Below, piece after piece: positions 34,047 through 45,453 of a DNA stretch of 64,000 bases. Positions within the stretch are counted from its first letter, which is position 1, and each line of letters starts with the position of its first letter. Location: NCBI GenBank assembly GCA_013368325.1, contig JAACJK010000001.1:3472001-3536000 (forward strand), written 5' to 3'. A program made the translations under genes and the position numbers. The notes below the pieces were generated by a model, which ran no database searches, was not told the DNA's origin, and worked only from the letters and a program-made list of their open reading frames with translations. The stretch is from Ephemerocybe angulata. Taxonomy: Eukaryota > Basidiomycota > Agaricomycetes > Agaricales > Psathyrellaceae.

Positions 34047-36569
34047 ATGGCCCCAAAAGGATCCCGCAAGAAGCGTGCTCGCAAAGCCAAGACCATTGCT
34101 ACTATTGCTGGTGGTAATGTGGAAGCTGCCCCAGTCGCCAAGAACGAAATGAAGGTCGCCACTCGTATGACGTTGACTCAGTTGCCTTTCGATATTCTGA
34201 ACGAGGTGAGTATCTGAGCTCATTCAAAGGTGTTTCCCTAACTTATAGTCTGGACTGTACAGATATATATGGTGCTCCATCCACTCGATCTCCTTCACCT
34301 CGCAAGGACGGCCAATGTCTTTAGGAAGGTCCTGATGAATCGCCAAGCTTCTCGCAAGATGATCTGGCTCCCAGCTCTGGCGTCTATTAAAGGCCTACCT
34401 ACCTGCCCCCTGGACCTCGCAGAGCCTAAGCTCATCAACTTGCTTTTCGAAAACAGATGCGATGTACGTTCTCCTCATCATTTGCCCTATTATCCCACGA
34501 TCCTGAGTGCACATGTCATATAGAGCTGCTCCTACACCGCAAACCCCCAGTCTAAGCGTAAAGGTGATATAGTATGGAAACACCTTACGAACTATGCGCA
34601 GATCTGCGCTGACTGTGACAATCCGCAGTATGTCTGATATTTGCTTTTTCTAACGAACATTCGCTCACCATTATAACCAGCTTCGTGCATTCAATGTACC
34701 TGCCTGAAAAACTCCCTGAGGACTACGAATCTATGATTCCGGTTTCTAGTAACTCGTTCAGGAGGAGTCTCACGCGTCCGGAGCTTGTCTCTTGGCGCAT
34801 TCTAGATAAGAATGGGGAGGAAGTAGAGTGGTACGACCTCGATGCCGCCAACGCGTTGAAGCAGGAGTATGACCGCAAGAAGGGCGAGGAGCGCAACTCC
34901 TGGATGGAGAAAAAGAAGGAAGAGATGCGCACTAAGCTTCAGGTATGTCCCCGAAATCCTTGAAGAGTCATGTTACTGATGTCTTTCTCAGTTCTCTAAA
35001 GCGTGCAGAGGCTTCTTTTATGCCCAGTTGATGCAGGAGATAGAGGAAGAGTGCAAGCGCGAGGATGCTTTGAAGGAGAAGAGAAGCGAACAGTAAGCAC
35101 TCAGGGCCCCCTTCTAACTTCCCATCTAACTCGTTTCAATTTATAGGATATTCGAGAGACTTTCTAAGATAGGGTACGCGGAGGAATGCCGCACCTTCTT
35201 CCAGAAAGATCCAAAAGAGTATATCGCCCCAGAGCATGTCCGCGAGTACCGCCGCAAGCTCGTCCCTAAGGAGCTGACAGACGAAGGTGCGCTTCCTTCA
35301 CTTCCTCTGCGTATCCTATAACTTACCATTTCCCATATCCAGAGTGGCCCACCATTAAGGACTCGATGATCGAGTTCATGAATACCGCGCGAGAGTATAA
35401 CGCCCGCAACTTCAGGGCTAAGGCTGTTCTCGCTCGGATGGATAAGGTGCTGAAGCCGTCCTACGCCAAATACGTCTTCTCGAAACCACCAAACACTGTC
35501 GTACTCACGACAGCCGAGATCGCGATGATCCCCGAGTGGAGAGAGGTTCTGTGCACCAAGCCGCTCGAAAAGGAACTCACATCCGAGGATACTGCCAAAG
35601 CCGTCGCCGCCATGGACGCATTCGTCACCTCTACGATCGCAATTCGAACGGAGGCAATTTTGGATTTGGTCCGGAAGTCGAAAGCGTACGAAGGAAAAGA
35701 GGTCACAACCGACACTCTCCTCCTCGCCTCTACAATATTCAAGTGCCACTGCGACGATAAGAGCACCTACCCCGCCATCCTCACGCACAGCTGTCACAAC
35801 TATAATTTCTTCAACGCCGAGGGGAAGCGCAAGGGCAAACCGGAGGCTGGGTACGCGACTCTCCCCATCGGAGCGGTGGACGTGAAGCCGACCAATGTAG
35901 ACGAGGAAGCGATTGTGGAAGGCTGGAGGGACACCTGGCACTCGAAGGTCTGGGTGGGCCTCCATAGCAAGTGCAAATTCGACGAGGCCGCGCATGTGCA
36001 CATGTTACGGATGCTCGATACTCTGGGAATGGCTCAATCGACTACGGCTTCCGAGATGCAAGATCTTCAACCATATATCATTTATCTGGTCGAGGGAGAA
36101 CTGATGCGTTGGGAGAAAGCTGTGAGTTGCCTATACCTTCATTCACCCTCTGACTTCAACTCACATATTGTCTACCTTAGCTCTACACCTGCAAGGCTCA
36201 CAAGAAAGACGGGCCAGACCATAAGTGCTTCGCCAAGCTCGAGAATCCGGAACATATCGCCAAAGTCCAAGAACTCGAAGCCACAAGACAGAAATCGCCG
36301 AACCCATCATGTTTCCACTGCGGTAACAACGTCGTTCGCATGATGTACCAATGGGAGCCAGGGTGCGACGACAGCATCGCGTGCCACTTGAAGGAGTGAG
36401 TTACATTTCCGTCATAGCATTCACTAATCAATGAACTAATATCTCTTCCAGGCACTGTGGAATCGAACATCCTGACGGCCCTGAGGCGCTCAAAGCTTAT
36501 AGCGATAGTTTCAGGCTTTATCAGAACGAAGAGATGTGGATCTACAGAGAGGAAGACATCTTAATTTAG
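34047..36569 (+). CDS. F-box protein (family member 2, full length)
   Basis: Nine exons (34047-34205, 34263-34463, 34524-34627, 34681-34942, 34992-35092, 35147-35286, 35343-36121, 36181-36395, 36455-36569) join in frame to give 691 residues. The N terminus is basic (MAPKGSRKKRARKAKT). An F-box spans exon 1/2 (LTQLPFDILNE, then IYMVLHPLDLLHLARTANVF). A Cys-rich patch (QICADCDNPQ) and a charged helical region follow. The C-terminal third has further Cys/His motifs (TCKAHKKDG, CFHCGNNVV, CHLKEHC) that might bind zinc. It would act as a substrate adaptor of an SCF ubiquitin ligase. This copy defines the family's full length, and members 1 and 3 are shorter. Confidence 0.88.
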
Positions 36570-37891
36570 GGCATTCAATCTACCTGAAGTCATATTAGAC
36601 TCTGCCATACACATTTGCGAAACTGCTCGACGACCCTTAACGAGACAAACCTGTATCAAAAAAGTTGGAAATTGGCATTCGGAAGCTGGAATGTAGGCTC
36701 GAAAACCAGCCGTTACTGGAGGGGGTGAATTGGAATTACTCCGAGCTTGGTAGGTCCTGACTCCTAGACTAATTCCGCTCGAGGTTCAACGAGGAGAATG
36801 CATTAATCACTCTTATAACCGACATTCGTGATTAATGTTGATCGACAAGAAGAGCACCTCGGGGAACACGCGCGCCGATCGCCGAGAGTGTTTCCCCTGG
36901 CGTCCCTCGAGAGCACGAGCCAAACAAAGCCAACTTCTCTTTCGATTCATATAAAGTCCCGAGGTCTCAACCCTTCCTGACGTTTCTTTCTTCCTTTCCC
37001 CCATCATCTCTCCCCCACTATCTCCCCTCTGATCGTTACTGCCCTCCCCAGACTCCAGACCCCCTTGGATCCGGATATGTTCTCGTCTCTCTGAATCTAC
37101 CTCCGCTCCACTCTTAGCTTGCATCCATACCTCAGGATACCTCCCTAGCTTATATCTGGCTCATACCGTCCCCGTGCGCTGTGAATTTCACCATTCCACA
37201 TGCCAATATCCAGGCTGTGAGTGCATCCAGATCGAGCAGCATCAAGCATTCCGGCTCATTCAGCTTCTCTACATGCTGTAGCAGTGCATATAAGCGTCAT
37301 TTGAGGTGCCATACGACGCTTTGGACTACTTGTTGATGCTGTCGTAGACTTTGACACAGCCGTTTTCCCAAGTGAGCGTCAGGGTCATATCTATGTATCG
37401 CGAGCTCTCCACCCCATTCTGACCTTGACCTCCGTTTGTAGACTGAGGCTCTCGTCAATTCACAAATGCATCATCAAAATCTCTCCAATATCCCTCTACT
37501 CCTCTTGTGCATGTAGCGTCTGCTCACCACGTTTCCATCCTAACTGGTCGGCACGCGTTCTTTCGCATGTGAGCATATCCCTGTATCGAGAGTCTATCCC
37601 ATTTTGACCTCTCTTTGATAAGCCTCTCGTTAATCCAGTCAAACGCGCTTGTATGAATCGTAAAGATCACTCCAATTTTCCACCACTCTTCCAGTCCCAG
37701 TAGTGCTTGTTCAGGGCGTCCGCATCCTGGCACGCGACGCGACGCGACTCGAGTCAGACGCGCGCATATTACAAGCGCCCCCTGCCGAGCGCTTACTCAG
37801 CTCGGCCGAATTCGCCATTGGATTCGCACGGGGATTTTGGTGATGACGCATCTGCTGGGCGCGTTCTACCTTTTCGTCTTGCCCTCATTGC
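36570..37891. other. Long spacer upstream of Lon
   Basis: No gene was recognised. Two diverged copies of a roughly 150-base segment lie at about 37370-37515 and 37565-37712 (shared pieces: gtgagc, tgtatcg-gag-ctc, ccatttTgacct). C/T-rich tracts near 36970-37030 look promoter-like. Confidence 0.4.
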
Positions 37892-40800
37892 ATGAGAGCT
37901 GCTTCGTCGTCCATGCTCAACGCCTGGAGACTGGCGTGCCGCGGCACGGCCAGAACCTTCCTTTCACATCCATTACCCACTATTCCACCCGTGAACCGGA
38001 GCAGGCTCTGTTATTCAACGACGGGTCCGCTGCACCCCAGCCTGCGAACGAGCTACCCGCGGTGGATCAACTCGAAGACGGGCCAGGACGATGCGGACGG
38101 GAGTGTACCTGTCTCTGAGGACGGTGCGAAGAACGAGGGCGAGTCGCAGAAGGAGGGAGAGAGCGAAGATCCGGTAAAGGAGACGGAGACGCCCAAGTCG
38201 TCGGAGGAGGCGTCGTCGGCTTCGGAATCATCCCCCTCTGAAGGTGCCCCGGCCCCTCCTTCCTCGTCATCCACACCGCCGGCAAGCGGAAGCAACACTG
38301 GCAGTAACTCGGTTATCAAGCCCACCATTCCCTCGTCGTACCCATATCCTCTTCTCGCCTTGCCTATTGCCCGCCGCCCGCTCTTCCCCGGGTTCTACAA
38401 GGCCGTCGTCATCCGGAATCCTGCTGTCGTCGCCGCCATTAAGGAGATGATGAAGCGAGGGCAACCCTATCTCGGCGCGTTTTTGCTCAAGGACAAGGAG
38501 AACAAGGACATGGAATCGACGGAGGAGGATGACAAGGACGTCATCGACAGCCTGGACGAGGTGCACGACGTCGGTGTGTTCTGCCAGGTCACCTCGGTCT
38601 TCGCCGCTGCCCCGAAGGACGGTGCTACGGCGCCCCCAGTCGGACCTGACGGCAAGCCTGCCGCACTACAGGAGGAGGCGCTCACGGCTGTTCTCTACCC
38701 GCACCGCCGCATCCGCATCACCGAGCTCGTCCAGCCAGGCGCTGCGATCGTCAAGGTCGACGACGCAGACATCACGGAAGTGCCGTCGACGCCCCCTGCG
38801 GAGCCCGTCGAGGGCGCGGAGGAGACGACCGCGTCCAGCCCGACGTCATTCTTGAAGAAGTACCCCATCTCGCTCGTCCGGATCACGAACCTGCCCACGG
38901 AGCCGTACACCAAGGACGACCAGCACATTCGCGCGTTCACGTCCGAAATCGTGTCGGTGTTCAAGGACATTGCGCAGCTGAACCCGCTCTTCCGCGACCA
39001 GATCACCAACTTTTCGATCAACCAGGTCACCTCCGCCAACATCTTTGACGAGCCCGACAAGCTGGCCGACTTTGCCGCTGCGGTGTCGAGCGGGGAGCCG
39101 CGGGAGCTGCAGGACGTGTTGGAGAGCACCCAGGTGGAGGACCGCCTGCGCAAGGCGCTTCTCGTGCTGAAGAAGGAGCTCATCAATGCCGAGCTGCAGA
39201 GCAAGCTCGCCCGGGACGTCGACAGCAAGATTGCGAAGCGCCAGCGGGAGTACTACCTCATGGAGCAGATGCGCGGGATCAAGCGCGAGTTGGGACTCGA
39301 GAGCGACGGCAAGGACAAGCTTATCCAGAAGTTCAAGGAACGGGCCGCAACGCTCAACATGCCACCTCTTGTGCGCAAGGTCTTTGACGAGGAGTTGCAG
39401 AAGCTTCAGGGTCTTGAGCCCGCTGCGAGCGAGGCGAACGTGACGAGGAACTATCTCGACTGGTTGACAGTACTTCCCTGGGGCGTACACACGCCGGAGA
39501 ACTACCATCTCGGCCATGCGAGGGAGGTGTTGGACAAGGACCACTACGGACTCAAGCAGGTCAAGGATCGCATCCTCGAGTTCCTCGCTGTCGGAAAGCT
39601 GCGCGGGTCGGTCGAGGGCAAGATTATATGTCTGGTTGGGCCGCCTGGTGTTGGAAAGACGTCTGTCGGCAAGTCGATCGCCCACTGCGTTGGACGTCGG
39701 TTTGTGAGGTTCTCGGTCGGTGGATTGACAGACGTTGCGGAGATCAAGGGCCACCGGAGGACGTATGTCGGTGCTCTCCCCGGGAAGATCGTGCAGAGCT
39801 TGAAGAGGGTCGGTACGGAGAACCCGGTCGTGGTTATCGACGAGATTGACAAGATTGGGCGGGGGCATAATGGAGATCCTGCGAGCGCGTTGTTGGAGAT
39901 GCTCGACCCTGAGCAGAACGGCAGTTTCTTGGATCACTAGTGAGTCTCGTCTTATCCCTTCGTTCACTTCTACCTCGGTGTGCTGACCATATCTTACTAC
40001 GTAGTCTCGACGTCCCAGTCGATCTTTCGCGCGTTCTTTTCGTGTGCACGGCCAACACCCTCGATACCATTCCGGCTCCGCTTTTGGATCGTATGGAAGT
40101 TCTCGAAGTCAGCGGCTACGTTTCGGAAGAGAAGAGCGTTATCGCAAGGAAGTACTTGGGTACGTGCTCATATCTCGACTACTTCATTCTTCTACTCCCC
40201 AGACCTTCAACGCCCTTTCGTGTTATATCGAGTTGAACTTAAACTGACGTGTTTCAACCTCCAGCTCCCCAGGCTAAGGAATCCTGCGGTCTCGGAAACG
40301 CCGACGTCGAGATTGACGAGAGTGCCGTCGACGTCCTCATCAAGTGGTACGCCAGGGAAAGTGGTGTCAGGAACTTGAAGAAGTATATCGAGAAGGTGCG
40401 TCCAGCCGCCTCCAGGCGCTCGGTTTATTCTGACAGATATCTCTCCTTGGATAGATCTACCGCAAGGCTGCATTGAAGATCGTTGAGCAATTGGGAGAGG
40501 AGGCTTTCCCGGAGCCCAAGGGCGTCGTTGGCGCTTCTGCATCCAAGACCTCAGAGGCCGCCGCCGAGAAGGAGACTTCCACCCCCGAGTCTGAGGTCGA
40601 GCCAAAGCCCGAGACGTCGTCCACCACTCCCGGGTCAGAGTCTACGCCCGAATCGGCAGAGAACAAGACACCTTCCACCGAATCTTCTGAGTCCACGGTT
40701 AACCCCTCCGACGCTGAGGGTGCATCCACATCAACGCCCAAGGAGAAAAAGGTCACCGACCCCGAGCCGAGCGAGGAGCAGCCCAAGGAGACGACGACAA

Positions 40801-41690
40801 AAGAGCGCAAGCCCATGGTCATCCCCGACACCGTCCACCTCCGCATCACTCCCGAGAACTTGAAAGAGTACGTCGGGCCCCCGGTGTACCAGCGCGACCG
40901 CATGTTCGGCGGGTCGACGTCCAAGTTTATCGAGGAGAACGGCAAGGAGAAGACGAAGGAGGAGAGGGAGCAGGAGGAGAGGGAGCGTGCGCGCACGCTC
41001 GCGCCTCCTGGTGTGAGCACGGGGCTTGGTTATCTGGGGAATGGGAGCGGCGCTGTTATGCCCATCGAGGCTGTTAGTATGCCTGGCAAGGGCTCGCTGC
41101 AGCTTACAGGAAAGCTTGGGGAGGTCATCAGGGAGAGCGCGCAGATCGCGTTGAGCTGGGTGAAGGCGCATGCGTATGAGTTGGGTGTTACGAAGTCGCC
41201 TTCGGAGATCTTGCTCGAGAACCGGGATGTGCATATCCATATGCCTGAGGGCGCGGTGGGCAAGGACGGGCCGTCTGCGGGTACGGCGATCTTGACTGCG
41301 CTTGTGTCGCTTGTGAGTGGGCGCCGGGTGGACGGGGATATTGCGATGACGGGTGAGATGAGTCTTACGGGTAGGGTGTTGGCGGTTGGGGGGCTCAAGG
41401 AGAAGATCCTTGCTGCGCACCGCGCGGAGATTAAGACGATTTTGGTGCCCGGGGCGAATCGGATGGATGTGGAGGAGAATGTGCCGGAGAGTGTGAAGGA
41501 GGGGATTAGGTTTGTGTATGTGGAGGGTGTGGAGGAGGTGTTGAAGGAGGTGTTTGGGATGGAGTTGGGGAAGAGGGCTGAGGGCGAGTCGTGGAAGAGG
41601 TATGATGAGAAGAAGAATAAGGAGGAGAAGTATAAGGAGAAGGAGGAGAAGTCGAGGAAGGAGAAGGAGGGGAAGAAGAAGAGCGAGTGA
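37892..41690 (+). CDS. PIM1: Mitochondrial Lon protease (ATP-dependent AAA+ serine protease)
   Basis: Four exons (37892-39939, 40005-40159, 40265-40395, 40455-41690) give 1189 residues. The N terminus is Arg/Ser-rich and fits a matrix-targeting presequence, followed by an acidic, low-complexity stretch. The LON substrate-binding domain starts near residue 150 ([16 protein letters not shown]). The AAA+ module has Walker A GPPGVGKT at about 583-590 and Walker B VVVIDEID ending near 653. The protease domain has Ser in KDGPSAGTA at about 1052 and Lys in GGLKEK at about 1095, the expected 43-residue spacing. A Ser/Thr/Glu/Pro-rich insert of about 95 residues lies between them (about 795-890). Lon degrades damaged matrix proteins. 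An alternative start is the Met at residue 8. Confidence 0.96.
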
Positions 41691-42569
41691 GTGAGAGGCT
41701 TTGTGCATCGCGTGCTAGGCTAGCTAGTGCCTAGAGAGCGCCCGTGCAGTGGAGGGGAGATCGCCGGCTATGCCTATATTGTGCCGTGCGTGCATGGACT
41801 GTCTCTTGGCGTAGACATTACGACAGTGCCTCCTTTATATGTGAGGTACGACTATCATCATATTTAGAAGACGGGTGCGAGTGCATCTTTTCTTGTTCTC
41901 TTCTTATTACCCAACTCAGTTTATCATCTAATCTTGCTTTCGTGTACAATGGCCTATTCAATAAATCCTATGTAAAACAATCGGGAGTTGTGTGAGCCTT
42001 GTGCGGGGTTTGGGAGTTCGATAATCGATTCTCGAAGCTTAGTGGGCGCCTGAATGCGGGATTGTATGCTGATTTTTCATCAGTTCTGGCACTTCCGACG
42101 TCTGAATCATGCCAGGGCAGGTCCCAGGGCACCGCGTTACCTCGCTAAGTCACGCTCATATCAGGTCCCAGTAGTTAGGTAGTTAGGTATAATAAATATC
42201 TGCCATAAGGACGTGGAAGGAGGGACCGATCGTGCTGGTGACAGTATGGTCCAAATATTTGTCTGTCCAAATATCTGGACGGCGCACACCTTACGGTTGT
42301 GAAGGACTGCAATTCTTGAACTTCAGAAGCGTGTTTGGTGCAATGGTATTATCGTCTTGAGGAGTATCGCACCTGGATACGTTCGTCAGGAGGAGAAGGG
42401 ATGTGGACGGAATCTCCCGGGTCGATTGAGGCATATTCACGACAGTTCGAGTGGGTTAAATGAACTGAGATGTTTAAAGGTGAACGATCACCGGTATATT
42501 GCACGGGTAGGAATGCGCTATCACAACGAAATATGAAGTACATACAACTCAGTCTCACAACACCTCTCA
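41691..42569. other. Convergent spacer
   Basis: 3' region of Lon and of the minus-strand gene that ends at 42570. No gene is present. A short GTTAGGTA triplicate lies at about 42174-42190. Confidence 0.5.
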
Positions 42570-44123
42570 TCACCACCCACTGGGTGCCCAATATACCACA
42601 TCCACATTCCAACCTTCCTCCTTCAGTTCTTCGATTCCCATCGGTTCAGGAAAAACACCCCCGTGAACCAATACCGTGCCCCCGATGTCCTTAAGGGTGT
42701 CTACATGCTGATACAAGGCAGATATCACCTCCTTCCGCCTCGAAAGCACGTCTTCGTCATCTAGTCCCGCTCCTTTCACCCAACAATTGACCCACTTAGT
42801 AAACCTGTTGATGACTTCTTCGTCAGGATCGCATCCTCTGTTAGTTATCTCAATCCTCTGGAAGGCCGGGTGTGAGATTGATGAGATCGAATCAAGGAAG
42901 TTAAGGCTCGTCCGGGCACCAGCGAAGAGCAGACACTGGAGGGATGGCGATGAGACAAGTAGCTGGGAAAACAGCGCCTCGTCTACCTCGAGCGATTCGA
43001 GTGAGAGGTGCAGCAAGGAGCACCGCGATCTGCGGACGAGGTCGAGGAGGGGCGATATGAATGGATCCTGGCCGTTGGTGTGACGCCCACTCGATTGGCG
43101 GAATGCGAGTGTGAACCGCTCAAGTGCAGGGAGGGTAAGGCGATTGATGAACTCTTCCACAACATCGGAGGCCACATTGATCTTCAAAGAAAGCTTGCGC
43201 AGGTACGGAAGGGTGATCATGATTGTGAGTGGACTTTGCTCGACGGGCTCTTCAAACCACAACCAACAGGCCCTTCCGACGGTCAACTGGAACTCCTCCA
43301 ACACTTTGCATTGACCTAAAATATCGAGGTATGTGCGGAAAGGGTCCACGAAGTTCTGGAGGGTGAGTTTGGTGAGTTGCCCCCAGAGAAGGTTCCATGG
43401 TTTCAGGGAGTACTCCGAAAAGTTCAGGGTGACCTCCGTTAACTTCGGGAAGTTCTCTGGCACCAAGACGATGGGCTTGCAATCAATCGAGCTCTCGCCA
43501 CCTAGGAGGCCGATTTCCTCGCTTTCCAACGTCAAGACCTCCAACCACTCCCAAGTCTTGTGTTTGTAAGTCGTTTGACAAAGGATATCCCAGGCGAATG
43601 TGACGTAGAACTGAAGGACGACATGGACATCCCTCCACTTGGCGGAGGAAAGGATAAGCTGTACGAGGCCGGGACGCTCGACATAACCACTCCCGTCCCC
43701 CACGTCGAAATCGTCCTCGTCGTCTGGACTTTCGAAGCCGCAACCCTCGGCGCCAGGACTGATAAGGTGGAGGTTCCGAGGAAGATTATTACACCTGCCT
43801 ACACAGAGACGAAATCTGTTGTACTCGGCTTCGAGAGGGGGAGTTGTGTCCTTGCGACGAAGATCCATCCGAACGTCCTTCCAGAGTGTTGGGCACCCGG
43901 TGATGACGTCGTTCCAATGTCTCGAAATCCGGCGCAGTCGGTTGAGTTCAGGCCTAATTTTGTCTCTATAGCGGGGCCAGGGAAATAAATGGACATCTTC
44001 CACATCCTCCAAAGCAATCTTGACAATGGCAAGGACGATCTCTGGTATAAGGGATTGAACTGCGGGGGGTTGAAGCTGGGCCATTACGGTAGCGGTATTC
44101 GACATGAAATGCGGGCTGAGCAA
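42570..44123 (-). CDS. F-box/LRR-like protein, single exon
   Basis: An uninterrupted 517-residue frame, unusual in this intron-rich window. The N-terminal part (about residues 20-80) has the IPEIVLAIVKIALED, LRRISRHWNDVITGCPTLWKDV pattern of basidiomycete F-box-like proteins. The remainder holds spaced Leu-rich strands (LEVLTLESE, FPKLTEVTLNFSEY, LTKLTLQNF, LPYLRKLSLKIN, LLHLSLESLEVDE, LQCLLFAGA). It is likely an SCF adaptor with an LRR substrate-binding face. Three Mets lie close together at the start (residues 1, 7 and 14), so the exact start is open. A mariner-type MITE sits 115 bases upstream of the first Met. Confidence 0.8.
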   Translation of the reverse strand: MLSPHFMSNTATVMAQLQPPAVQSLIPEIVLAIVKIALEDVEDVHLFPWPRYRDKIRPELNRLRRISRHWNDVITGCPTLWKDVRMDLRRKDTTPPLEAEYNRFRLCVGRCNNLPRNLHLISPGAEGCGFESPDDEDDFDVGDGSGYVERPGLVQLILSSAKWRDVHVVLQFYVTFAWDILCQTTYKHKTWEWLEVLTLESEEIGLLGGESSIDCKPIVLVPENFPKLTEVTLNFSEYSLKPWNLLWGQLTKLTLQNFVDPFRTYLDILGQCKVLEEFQLTVGRACWLWFEEPVEQSPLTIMITLPYLRKLSLKINVASDVVEEFINRLTLPALERFTLAFRQSSGRHTNGQDPFISPLLDLVRRSRCSLLHLSLESLEVDEALFSQLLVSSPSLQCLLFAGARTSLNFLDSISSISHPAFQRIEITNRGCDPDEEVINRFTKWVNCWVKGAGLDDEDVLSRRKEVISALYQHVDTLKDIGGTVLVHGGVFPEPMGIEELKEEGWNVDVVYWAPSGW

Positions 44124-44237
44124 GGAGTTCGTGGAGGTGCGTAAGGGAGTCGATTAGGATACAGGAATATCGTCTGCCCCTGGTATCGGTGGGAGGAACT
44201 ATCGAGTTCGAGGACAAGGATTGACCAGGGCTGTGTA

Positions 44238-44510
44238 CTGTACCAATTCAATCAATTCGTTAGTCACGCGTCACGGAGGCCCTGATTTTAACGAAATTTC
44301 GACGAAGTCACTGGTCACGTCGAGATTTGACGAAATCTGCTGCAAATATACCAAATTTGGGTTCAAATCCGGGCGCTACCGCGCCAAAATTCGACGAATT
44401 TTCGTTAAAAGTTCGTCAAAGTCACGGTCACAGTGGCCTTTAACGAAAATCTCAGTTCGTTAAGGGTGTCACGGGTCACACCCCCTAACGAATTGATTGA
44501 ATTGGTACAG
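44238..44510. mobile_element. Tc1/mariner-type MITE with perfect TIRs
   Basis: The element begins CTGTACCAATTCAATCAATT and ends with the exact reverse complement. The perfect inverted repeat is 26 bases (28 with the flanking TA on both sides, 44236-44263 and 44485-44512). TA on each side fits a TA target duplication. The interior, about 220 bases, has further imperfect inverted segments (ttaacgaa and ttcgttaa, gtcac) and no coding capacity. It lies in the upstream region of the minus-strand gene ending at 44123. Confidence 0.85.
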
Positions 44511-44892
44511 TATTCGGTGGCATCATTTATTGTGGTTTGTTAGACTTGGAGATTGGGATGTCCGCCCAAGTCGGAGATGATCTCGAATTGAACGCGAATT
44601 CGATCCATGGGTAGCCAGTCCCTTCCGTAGGACCTGTACAAGCGTGTAGTTATCTTGAAGCCTCCATAGACGTACCCAGATAATCGTGAGCTGGCATGGA
44701 GGATCACTACAGGGCTCCATTTTCAGTGTGATTTCTAAGCACTTACTGTGGAGTATTCCTTGCCTATCTCCCTAGAAATAATCCGTGTATCTAGCCACAG
44801 CTGTACCAGGTACAGAGGTACACCGAGAAGCGAGGATGTAGATCGGTCGAAGGCAAACGCGACTTGGTTGCCATTTATGCACCTTGCACCAT

Positions 44893-44974
44893 GGTTCTAT
44901 AGTGTAGTGGTCATCACTCGAGATTCTGATTATCTCAAATTCTCGAAACCCAGGTTCGAACCCTGGTAGGACCT
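44893..44974 (+). tRNA. tRNA-Gln(CTG) with 10-base intron
   Basis: The anticodon CTG is at 44926-44928 and the intron is 44930-44939. Exonic sequence matches the 5509 and 32820 copies. It lies 480 bases before the truncated F-box gene. Confidence 0.93.
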
Positions 44975-45453
44975 TAGCATGATCTTTTGCCCTCCCTGGT
45001 CCCCGGGTTCAGCATCCCACACACTCGAACTTGGAAATCATCTCTACCATTTTACTTCGATGCGCGAGCCTGAGACAATGTCATATAATCGCTAACACAT
45101 ACCTTGAGGGCAACACAATGACTCGCATGTCATGGGCGGCCCCCCCCAGTCTGCAGTGGCCGAACACCAAAGAAGGGGCCGGGATAAATGTGCCCATTTT
45201 GAATGAGAACTGCTACAAAGACCAGCTCAAGTACATTGTCTCTCTCGCTAATGCGTCCATTGAGGCCATTGCAGATTTGTCGCTGACCGGCGCTTAGTAG
45301 TTTGCTTTGTTGGCCGACGTGGGAATCATCGAACCCTCAGGCCGAATAAACACCGAAGCGCCCATTGTTCGCGGAGGTCCTATATATTTGATCGCGGAGC
45401 CGCGCTTAACTTGAACTCCAACCACCATCTTCCCCCCTTTCGCGTCCGTCCCA
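44975..45453. other. Upstream region of F-box copy 3
   Basis: The last 100 bases match the promoter of the 34047 gene. A further weak match (gaggccattg, gaccg, gcgctta) extends the similarity upstream, supporting segmental duplication. GGCGCTTA is at 45289-45296. Confidence 0.55.

Noticed and set aside
35141..36001. 286-codon minus-strand frame opposite the 34-kb F-box gene
   Set aside because: It lies opposite exons 6-7 of a well-supported gene and has no family character.
38846..39967. Long minus-strand open frame opposite Lon
   Set aside because: It mirrors the G/C-rich codon use of Lon exon 1 and has no recognisable domain. Lon is certain on the plus strand.
40731..41708. Leu-rich minus-strand open frame opposite the Lon 3' end
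   Set aside because: The LLLLP composition is the complement of Lon's Lys/Glu-rich C terminus. It is a shadow frame.
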